From NCBI RefSeq assembly GCF_001570545.1, contig NZ_BBXD01000012.1:27194-91193 (forward strand): a stretch of DNA of 64,000 bases. The letters run 5' to 3'. Below, piece after piece: positions 58,011 to 64,000 of this stretch (its first letter is position 1; each line of letters starts with the position of its first letter). The stretch is from Herbidospora mongoliensis (lineage in GTDB: Bacteria; Actinomycetota; Actinomycetes; Streptosporangiales; Streptosporangiaceae). The notes under the pieces are model-generated. The model did no database searches, was not told where the DNA came from, and worked only from the letters and a program-made list of their open reading frames with translations. The translations under genes were made by a program, and so were the position numbers.

Positions 58011-58706
58011 TCAGTGCCACCAGGTCGGCGAGCTGTGCCTGGCGATCGTGGCGGTGGTGGTCGTGCTGGTACTGCTGGGCCGTCGTCGCTGAGCCCTGAG
58101 CGCCAGCCGGGTGTGGAGGCCGGCGAAGACGCTCCACGGCGCCGATGCGGCCACCGCCTCGGCGTCGGCGGCGGTGTCCACGTCGCGCAGGCCAGGCAGC
58201 TCGCCGACCACCAGTCCCTTGTCGCGCAGCCGTGCGAGCTGGACCGCCCCGGTCTCCGGCACCGACATGGGTACGCCGAGCAGCAGCGCCGGATCGGGCT
58301 CGGCCAGGCCGAGCGCCCAGAACCCGCCGTCGTCGGCCGGCCCGAACCAGGCGTCGTGCCGGCTGAAGTCGAGCGCCGGTACCAGCAGGTTTGGCGAGAC
58401 CTGCGGGGTGTCCATCCCGATCAGCAGCGCCGGCCCTCCGCAGTCCGCGAACGCGGCGGCCAGGCGCTCGTCCAGGCCGCCTTCACACTGGGCCCGGACC
58501 TCGAACCCGGCCGGCAGCCACGCTCCGGGCGACCCCGCCAGCACCAGCACATGCCGGTCGGCGGGGGTGCGCAGCGCCGCGGCGAGGGTGTCGGCCAGCG
58601 CCGCCTCGGCCAGCGCGGCGGCCTCGACCGGGGTGAACGGCGGGGTCAGCCGGGTCTTCACCCGTCCCGGCAGCGGTTCCTTGGCGATCACGAGAAGAGT
58701 CGTCAC
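58011..58706 (-). CDS. DUF2064 glycosyltransferase-like protein
   Basis: Cytosolic nucleotidyl/glycosyltransferase-A fold protein of 231 residues: LLVIAKEPLPGRVKTRLTPPFTP at the start, LIGMDTPQVSPNLL as the metal-binding DxD-like segment and ARFDWFGPADDGGFWALGL-type motif (AWFGPADDGGFWALGL). It belongs to the family that partners GT2 transferases in polyprenyl-sugar pathways. The last 25 residues (SSTSTTTTATIARHSSPTWWH) look unlike the family and may come from read-through into damaged sequence. Its GTG overlaps the collapsed GT2 gene by 4 bp. Confidence 0.85.
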   Translation of the reverse strand: MTTLLVIAKEPLPGRVKTRLTPPFTPVEAAALAEAALADTLAAALRTPADRHVLVLAGSPGAWLPAGFEVRAQCEGGLDERLAAAFADCGGPALLIGMDTPQVSPNLLVPALDFSRHDAWFGPADDGGFWALGLAEPDPALLLGVPMSVPETGAVQLARLRDKGLVVGELPGLRDVDTAADAEAVAASAPWSVFAGLHTRLALRAQRRRPSSTSTTTTATIARHSSPTWWH

Positions 58707-58810
58707 TCGCCCGGCACCCGCCGCATGTCACGAACGGCCTGGAGGACCCTCCGGCCCGGCGGGGCCTCGGCCTCGTTCCGACAGGGCAGCACGACGTCCA
58801 CGGTTGTCAC
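58703..58810 (-). pseudogene. Collapsed family 2 glycosyltransferase remnant
   Basis: A 35-codon frame begins VTTVDVVLPCRNEAEAPP, the standard N-terminus of a GT2 glycosyltransferase, then passes straight into LQAVRDMRRVPGE, which resembles a GT2 C-terminus. About 200 codons are missing, so an in-frame internal deletion is the simplest explanation. Its TGA overlaps the GTG of the DUF2064 gene (GTGA), preserving the original translational coupling. Confidence 0.6.
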
Positions 58811-58861
58811 ACCTGCCACCGTAGGAAGCCAGACCCCCTTTGACCTGCGGGAAACGCGGGA

Positions 58862-59926
58862 TCACACCGCCATTCCGGCCGACGCCCGCAGCGGCGCGTG
58901 CGCGAACTCGGCCATACCCGCCGTGAACCCCACCCGCGGCGCCCAGCTCAGCTCGCGCCGCAGCCGCGCCGAGTCGGCCGTGATGTGCCGCACGTCCCCG
59001 AGCCTGAACTCCCCGGTCACCACCGGCAGTGGCCCGCCGAACGCGGTGGCCAGCGCCGTCGCCATCTCCCCGACCGTCCGGGGTTCACCACTTCCGGTGT
59101 TGTACGCCGCATGGGTGCCCTCCGGCCTTTCCGCGATGGCGTCCAACGCGCGCAGATTCGCCGCCGCCACATCGGTGACGTGCACGAAGTCGCGCCGCTG
59201 GCCGCCGTCCTCGAACACCCGAGGCGCCTCACCCCTGGACAGCGCGGACCGGAAGAACGACGCGACCCCGGCGTAGGGGGTGTCACGCGGCATGCCCGGC
59301 CCGTAGACGTTGTGATAGCGCAGCGAGATCGCGGTGCCACCGGTCGCGCGGGCCCATGAGGCGGCCAGATGCTCCTGGGCGAGTTTGGTGGACGCGTACA
59401 CATTGCGCGGGTCGACGGGGGAGTCCTCGCCGACCAGACCGGGCTCCAGTTCCGCTCCGCACCACGAACACCTCGGCTCGAAGCGCCCCGCCTCCAGGTC
59501 GGCGACGTCCCGGGGGCCGGGGCGGACCACGCCGTGGGACGGGCACGAGTAGCGGCCTTCGCCGTACACGACCATCGATCCGGCCTGGACCAGCCGGTTC
59601 TTCTTCATCCGCGCCATCACCGCCAGCAGAACCGCCGTGCCCTGGTCGTTGCAGGAGACGTAGTCGGGCGCGTCCGCGAAGTCCTTGCCCAGGCCCACCA
59701 TCGCGGCCTGGTGACAGACGGCGTCGACCCCTCTCAACGCCTCTCCGAGGGTGTCGGCGTCGCGGACGTCGCCGTGGATGAACTCGGCGTCGGGGGGCGA
59801 TGGGTCACCGGGGTGGGCGGCGGGCAGCAGGGCGTCGTACACGACCGGCTCGTGACCGGCGGAGGTCAGTGCGGTGACGATGTGCGAGCCGATGAAACCG
59901 GCTCCTCCTGTGACGAGAACTCGCAT
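58862..59926 (-). CDS. NAD-dependent sugar epimerase/dehydratase
   Basis: Extended SDR of 354 residues acting on nucleotide sugars. Cofactor loop VTGGAGFIGSHIV, catalytic YxxxK in NVYASTKLAQEH, AGSMVVYGEG with the catalytic Ser, and RYHNVYGPGMPRDTP. An insert with paired Cys (YSCPSHG and CSWCGAE) is found in dTDP-L-rhamnose 4-epimerase-like enzymes and may bind zinc. It is the first gene of the decayed sugar operon (GT2 remnant, DUF2064) and probably still functional. Confidence 0.88.
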   Translation of the reverse strand: MRVLVTGGAGFIGSHIVTALTSAGHEPVVYDALLPAAHPGDPSPPDAEFIHGDVRDADTLGEALRGVDAVCHQAAMVGLGKDFADAPDYVSCNDQGTAVLLAVMARMKKNRLVQAGSMVVYGEGRYSCPSHGVVRPGPRDVADLEAGRFEPRCSWCGAELEPGLVGEDSPVDPRNVYASTKLAQEHLAASWARATGGTAISLRYHNVYGPGMPRDTPYAGVASFFRSALSRGEAPRVFEDGGQRRDFVHVTDVAAANLRALDAIAERPEGTHAAYNTGSGEPRTVGEMATALATAFGGPLPVVTGEFRLGDVRHITADSARLRRELSWAPRVGFTAGMAEFAHAPLRASAGMAV

Positions 59927-59974
59927 GTCAGAGACGCTACGGAACCACCGGACGCGGGACGGGTTCCCGCGCCG

Positions 59975-61231
59975 TCAACCCACCGCCGTCTGCACCAGCG
60001 CCAGCCCCGCCAGCAGCGCGGGGCCACGCGACAGTTGCAGGATCAACCCGAGCGGGGTGGGCCCGAACAGCCCGACATCGATCACCGGGGTCGGGTAGTC
60101 GAGCGGCGGCCGGGTCGCGACCCGGTAGACGACCGCGAGCGCCCCGAACGTGGTGATCGCCGCCATCAGCGGGGTGACACCTGGCACCACCAGCAGGGTC
60201 ACCAGCGACCAGACGACCGCGCCGACGCCGGGGATCGCCAGGTGGGCGAGGGCCAGCTCACGGTCGGACCCGCCCAGCGCACGCCGCAACGCCGGCGCCC
60301 GCGAGACGACCCGCAGCCCGGCCGCCAGCCGGTCGACGGCGACGAACCCCGCCACCACGTGGATGGCGGGGAGGAACGGAGTGACGGCCGCGCCGTAGGG
60401 CACCGCCAGCAGGGCGGCCCAGAAGAGCAGGGCGGTCGGGGTGCGCCGGATCCTGGCCAGGTCGGCCCTGATCAGAGCAGTGAAGCGGGTGCCGTGGATG
60501 GCGGCCGGGCGGACCCGACCGAGGGAGCGGGCGCGGCGTTCCAGCACGATCGTCCAGAAGAGGGTGACGTCGAGGGACAGTGCCGACGCCTGCGTCGCCG
60601 TGGCCAGCTCGGCGCCCGACGACAGCCGGCCGCGCGTCATCGTCCCCAGCCGCTGACGCGCCAGCCAGACCGCCGCGACCGCACAGGTCAGCGCGACGGG
60701 AACGGGCACCACGAGGTCCAGACCGGAATCGGCGACCATGGCGGTCCCCGCCAGCAGCCACGCGGTGACGGCCAATCCTCTCTGGACGAGGGGCACGCTG
60801 CCGTACCTCGACTGGATCAGCACGCACGCGCAGGCCACCACCACGCCCACCGCCGCCCAGACCGCGAACCAGGGCGCGACCGCCACGGTCAGCCGGGTCA
60901 CCGCGACGAAGGCGAAACCCAGGCACAGGCACCCGCCCACGCCCGCCGCCACCGCGCCCGCCAGATGTTTGCGCAGCAGCCGTCCCCGGTCGGCCGGGGT
61001 GCTCAGGACCCAGGTCCGGGCGGGCGCACCGGCGTACAGGGGACCGAACCCCAGCAGCCCTTTGGCCAGCAGGACCAAGCAGAGCGCCGTGAGGGCCGCC
61101 GCGACACCCTCGGCGATCGGGGGAGCGGAGCCGCCCGACAGACCCGACGCCACGGCCTCCGCGCCGATCGCGCCGAGAACGACCAGGTAGACGGCTCGTT
61201 CGGCGAGGGCGGCGAGGCTGAACCTGGTCAT
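59975..61231 (-). CDS. DUF6297 family membrane protein, ABC transporter partner
   Basis: Integral membrane protein of 418 residues with about 10 hydrophobic helices (for example LTALCLVLLAKGLLGFGPLY and AVWAAVGVVVACACVLI). Its ATG overlaps the stop of the ATPase gene (ATGA), so it is most likely the permease of that ABC system. DUF6297 proteins are actinobacterial and of unknown cargo. A central cytosolic loop (RRARSLGRVRPAAIHGTRFTALIRADLARIRRTP) could contact the ATPase. Confidence 0.85.
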   Translation of the reverse strand: MTRFSLAALAERAVYLVVLGAIGAEAVASGLSGGSAPPIAEGVAAALTALCLVLLAKGLLGFGPLYAGAPARTWVLSTPADRGRLLRKHLAGAVAAGVGGCLCLGFAFVAVTRLTVAVAPWFAVWAAVGVVVACACVLIQSRYGSVPLVQRGLAVTAWLLAGTAMVADSGLDLVVPVPVALTCAVAAVWLARQRLGTMTRGRLSSGAELATATQASALSLDVTLFWTIVLERRARSLGRVRPAAIHGTRFTALIRADLARIRRTPTALLFWAALLAVPYGAAVTPFLPAIHVVAGFVAVDRLAAGLRVVSRAPALRRALGGSDRELALAHLAIPGVGAVVWSLVTLLVVPGVTPLMAAITTFGALAVVYRVATRPPLDYPTPVIDVGLFGPTPLGLILQLSRGPALLAGLALVQTAVG

Positions 61232-61833
61232 GCGGAGATCTGACGGTCGGCGACGGCCGCGATCAGGTCGGGGTCGTGGGAGGTGAACAGGACGGCTGTA
61301 CCGGACGCCTTCTCCTTGGTCAGGCGGTCGGCCAGCCATGACCTTCCGGCGTGGTCGAGGCGCTGTTCGGGCTCGTCGAGGAGCAGGAGGCGGCGGGGGC
61401 GCACCAGGCAGGAGGCGAGGCCGAGGCGGTGGCGCTGGCCGCTGGACAGGGTGACGGGGAGCTGGTCGGCGGGGAGGTCGAGCTCTTGCAGAACGGAGGC
61501 CACGGTGCCGGGTACGTCAGGGGTGCCGTGGGCGTGGGCGTACAGGGTGAGATGGTCGACGACCGACAGGTCGGGGAAGTAGTCGGCGTCGTCGAGGAGG
61601 CATGCCATCGCGGCCCGGACGGCCGGGTCGGACTCGCGCAGGGGGGCGCCGTCGAGTTCGACCAGGCCGGAGTCGGGTTCCTCCAGGCCTGCCACGCATT
61701 TGAGGAGCGTGGTCTTTCCCGCGCCGTTCGGGCCGACGACGGCCACCGCTTCGCCGGGGAACAGCGTGAAGGTGACGTCTGTCAGCACGGCGAGGCCGGC
61801 GTAGGACTTGCACAGGCCGGAGACGGTCAGCAC
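61228..61833 (-). CDS. ABC transporter ATP-binding protein
   Basis: ATPase of 201 residues, the minimal size for this domain: Walker [20 protein letters not shown], signature [19 protein letters not shown], Walker [13 protein letters not shown] and switch TSHDPDLI. CcmA-like single-domain ATPases of this length usually drive exporters. It is followed directly by its membrane partner (DUF6297), overlapping by 4 bp. Substrate unknown. Confidence 0.92.
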   Translation of the reverse strand: MLTVSGLCKSYAGLAVLTDVTFTLFPGEAVAVVGPNGAGKTTLLKCVAGLEEPDSGLVELDGAPLRESDPAVRAAMACLLDDADYFPDLSVVDHLTLYAHAHGTPDVPGTVASVLQELDLPADQLPVTLSSGQRHRLGLASCLVRPRRLLLLDEPEQRLDHAGRSWLADRLTKEKASGTAVLFTSHDPDLIAAVADRQISA

Positions 61834-61860
61834 ACGCCCAGTATCGACCCGGCGGAAAGG

Positions 61861-61896
61861 AGCCGGGCGCCTCCCCCGAAGGGGAGACGCCCGGCT
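61861..61896 (-). terminator. Terminator after the multi-repeat secreted protein gene
   Basis: AGCCGGGCG-C-CTCCCC pairs with GGGGAG-A-CGCCCGGCT across a CGAA tetraloop (one internal mismatch), 16 bp past the stop. Confidence 0.7.
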
Positions 61897-61912
61897 ATAT
61901 ACGACAAGCGGT

Positions 61913-64000
61913 TCAGCTCACCAGCACCTGGTCGAAGACCGTCGTGTTGAGCTGGCCCGCCTCATGCGAACAGACGAACAACCCGATGGTCGCCGCTCCG
62001 GCGATGGTCGCCGTCCCGATGGCCGTCCAGTCCTCGCCGTTCGCGGACCTGTACGTCGTCACGGTGGATCCGACCCGCGATACCCGCAGCCACACGGGCG
62101 CGGTAGCGGCCCCACCGTCGACGTCGGAGTTGAAGTTGGCCTGCTGATGGATCCCGTTCGCCGGCGTGAGCATCACCCCGGAGTACGGCGAGAGAGCCGT
62201 AGCCGCCGACTTGATCATCAGCCCCGACTTGGCCCAGTTGTCGGTGTTCTCCTGGCTGATCACCCGCGCCACGATCGTCCCGTTCGCCGGAAGCGTCCGG
62301 TACACGTAGTGCATCTGGTCAGCGGTCCCCCACACGTCCCCACCCGCGCCGGAGATCGTGAAGGTCCGCCCGTTGACACTCGCGGTCCCCGCCAGCGCGG
62401 GAGTCCCCACGTCGACGGAGTTCCACCCGGAGGGCAGCCCGGTCGTGTTGGCGGGCGTCACCGTCACGTCCGAGAACGTCGCGGTCGTCCGCTGGCTCCC
62501 GTCGTGGGAGACCGCGAACAGGCCGACCTGCGCCGCGGCCGCCATGGCGACCGTCCGTGCCCCGATCCGGGTCCAGGTCACCCCGTCGTCGGAGTCGAAG
62601 GCCGTGAACGTGTTCCCGGCCCGCACCAGCTTCAGCCACACCGGTGCTTCCACGTCAGACCCGGTCACGTCCTGTTCCCCGGTCGTCTGCAGGTGCACGC
62701 CGTGGTCGGCGCTGATCAGCAGGGAGGCGTACGGAGACCCCGCGATGGTCGTCTCCTTGAACATGACGCCGGCCTTCGTCCACGCCTCGGCCCGGGTCAG
62801 TGAGTTCACCCGGGCGACGATGGTCCCGTCGCCCGTGAGCGACCGGCGCACGAAGTGCATCTGGTCGGTCGTGCCCCAGACGTCGTCTCCGGCGGCGGTG
62901 ATGGAGAAGACGCCGCCCAGTTCCCCGGAAGACCCGGCCAGGACGGGGTTGCCCACGTCCCCGCCCGTCCACAGCGCGGGAAGGCCGTTGTCGTCGGCCG
63001 ACTCGAAGGCCACGTGGTCGAACGTCGCCGTGCCGAGGACGGTTCCGTCCCGGTGGGCGGTGACGAACATGCCGGCGGAGACCGTCTCCGGCAGACCGGG
63101 CAGGGTGTGCTGTCCGACCAGTGTCCAGTTCGTTCCGTCGGGTGACCGGAACGCCTTGATCACGTCGCCCTCGCGGGTGAGGCGGGCCCACGCGTCCGGG
63201 AACGTGAACGGGCCGCCGACCACCGAAGACGGATCGGAGGTCTGGAAGTGCATCCCGTTCTCGGGGGTGACGAACAGGTCCGCGTACGAGGTGGGGCCCT
63301 TGATCATGAGGCCCGCCTTGGCCCACGGAGCCGTCTCCGACTGCGAGGTGATCCTGGCGGTGATGGAGCCGTCCCCGGTCAGCGGGCGGTTGAGGAACGA
63401 GTGTTCCTCGGTGTCGGCCCACACGTCGGTGCCGCCGCCGTTGACCGTGTACGTCCCGGTCGCGGTGTCGTAGGTGGCGGAGCCCGCCGGGGTGGCGCCG
63501 TCGACGTCCGCGCGGGTCCACGGGCTGGGCACGGGGCCGACCGTCGAGCCCTGGGTGACCTGGACGTTCTCGAAGACCGCCTCGCTCAGCGCGGTCATGT
63601 CGTGGGAGCTGACCCACAGCCCGATCGTCGCCTGGGCGGCCATCGGCAGGGTGGTGGTCCCGATCGCGGTCCACACGACGCCGTCCGCGGAGCGGTAGGC
63701 GGTGAAGACGTTGCCGGTCCTGGACAGTTTCATCCAGCCGCCGAGGGAGGCGTATCCGCCGCCGTCGCCCTGGAAGTCGTACTGGAAGTGCATCCCGTTC
63801 TCTGGGGTCAGCGCCACCGCCGCGTACGCGGCCATCGGTGTCGCCGACGCCTTGATCATGATGCCGGCCTTGGCCCACGGGTGGGTGTTGCTCTGCTCCG
63901 CGAGCTTGGCGATGATCATGCCGTCGCCCTGGAGGGGCTGGAAGACGTACCGGAACTCGTCGGTCTGGTCCCAGACGTCGTTGCCGCCGCCCTTGATCGT
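61913..64000 (-). CDS. Multi-repeat DUF1349/concanavalin-like protein, 5' end outside window
   Basis: At least 695 residues of a larger protein that continues past the right edge (coding in frame to 64000, reading GGGNDVWDQTDEFRYVFQPL). Four tandem copies of a roughly 180-residue unit are visible, each with the pattern GGDVWGTADQMHYVYRTL, GTIVARV, WAKAGLMIK, GMHFQ, GNTFTAYRSADGVVWTAIGT and IGLFVSSH, followed by a short linker such as LPSGWNSVDVG. This is the beta-jelly-roll DUF1349-type module of secreted carbohydrate-acting proteins. The likely role is sugar binding; any catalytic domain and signal peptide would be upstream. Confidence 0.85.
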   Translation of the reverse strand, partial: TIKGGGNDVWDQTDEFRYVFQPLQGDGMIIAKLAEQSNTHPWAKAGIMIKASATPMAAYAAVALTPENGMHFQYDFQGDGGGYASLGGWMKLSRTGNVFTAYRSADGVVWTAIGTTTLPMAAQATIGLWVSSHDMTALSEAVFENVQVTQGSTVGPVPSPWTRADVDGATPAGSATYDTATGTYTVNGGGTDVWADTEEHSFLNRPLTGDGSITARITSQSETAPWAKAGLMIKGPTSYADLFVTPENGMHFQTSDPSSVVGGPFTFPDAWARLTREGDVIKAFRSPDGTNWTLVGQHTLPGLPETVSAGMFVTAHRDGTVLGTATFDHVAFESADDNGLPALWTGGDVGNPVLAGSSGELGGVFSITAAGDDVWGTTDQMHFVRRSLTGDGTIVARVNSLTRAEAWTKAGVMFKETTIAGSPYASLLISADHGVHLQTTGEQDVTGSDVEAPVWLKLVRAGNTFTAFDSDDGVTWTRIGARTVAMAAAAQVGLFAVSHDGSQRTTATFSDVTVTPANTTGLPSGWNSVDVGTPALAGTASVNGRTFTISGAGGDVWGTADQMHYVYRTLPANGTIVARVISQENTDNWAKSGLMIKSAATALSPYSGVMLTPANGIHQQANFNSDVDGGAATAPVWLRVSRVGSTVTTYRSANGEDWTAIGTATIAGAATIGLFVCSHEAGQLNTTVFDQVLVS

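Noticed and set aside
58014-58092. A plus-strand hydrophobic tail (LAIVAVVVVLVLLGRRR) that looks like a membrane anchor
   Set aside because: There is no start codon or upstream domain in that frame and it is antisense to the DUF2064 gene end.
59369-61243. A 624-residue plus-strand frame rich in Gln, Arg, Gly and Asp
   Set aside because: It is antisense to the epimerase and DUF6297 genes; composition is typical of a shadow frame.

Overview
The window is a high-GC actinomycete chromosome segment, most like Streptosporangiaceae-type filamentous soil actinobacteria (Streptosporangium, Nonomuraea and relatives). The reasons are the very high GC with GC-rich third codon positions, frequent GTG starts, several genes that look leaderless, and typical actinomycete families: SAV2177-type methyltransferase, DUF6297, DUF6247, DUF4081-GNAT, CHAP proteins, a DasR-like regulon and secreted polysaccharide-degrading enzymes. 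No rRNA, tRNA, CRISPR array, insertion sequence or prophage was seen. Genus assignment is inference.

Layout. 1-4.9 kb: a cellulose-type AA10 LPMO cut by the left edge, then ispG, a secreted TAP-like peptidase and a GNAT protein. 5-10.3 kb (minus strand): DUF3037/HipA-like kinase pair, a metallo-beta-lactamase hydrolase and a large LuxR-family ATPase regulator. 10.5-15.2 kb: a reduced acyl-CoA dehydrogenase-like gene, a CHAP hydrolase with a low-complexity stalk and a receptor-type Ser/Thr kinase. 15.5-22.3 kb: an atypical response regulator, a small helical protein, an S33 hydrolase, a 1049-residue NACHT ATPase (bacterial NLR, likely antiphage), a ThuA-like protein and a MerR regulator. 22.3-25.4 kb: SAM methyltransferase, SIS protein and glucosamine-kinase-like protein. 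25.5-31.9 kb: a polyamine-type ABC transporter lacking its binding protein, a TetR regulator, a PuuB-like oxidase and an aminoaldehyde dehydrogenase, which together suggest putrescine uptake and oxidation to GABA. The same inverted repeat lies by the TetR/oxidase promoter and by the kinase/transporter promoter. 32-34 kb: a lower-GC patch with a membrane protein and a secreted SGNH hydrolase.

34-40.8 kb is a coherent amino-sugar locus: a DasR-like GntR regulator diverges from dasABC-like transporter genes, an intracellular GH20 hexosaminidase and a secreted GH16-like protein, with a dre-like operator in between. 40.8-46.5 kb: a possible toxin-antitoxin pair, an AlkD-like protein coupled to a KstR2-like TetR, a PhoD-like phosphatase, a NagZ-like GH3 with a perfect palindrome in front, and two tandem small secreted peptides. 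46.5-57.9 kb: an ATP-grasp enzyme, an SDR, a shortened threonyl-tRNA synthetase behind a threonine attenuator, a type Ic aminotransferase and glutamate decarboxylase, a frameshifted small gene, a secreted phospholipase A2, a PadR/DUF1048 operon, ComB-like and lipoprotein genes, and an HxlR/quinone-reductase pair. 58-64 kb (minus strand): a decayed sugar locus (DUF2064 transferase, a collapsed GT2 remnant, a sugar epimerase), an ABC ATPase with DUF6297 membrane partner, and a secreted multi-repeat beta-sandwich protein cut by the right edge.

The strongest leads are the threonine-attenuated, editing-domain-less ThrRS, the NACHT ATPase with its leaderless-type promoter, the tandem secreted peptides, the shared TetR operator linking amino-sugar phosphorylation to polyamine catabolism, and the response regulator that lacks its phospho-acceptor aspartate.
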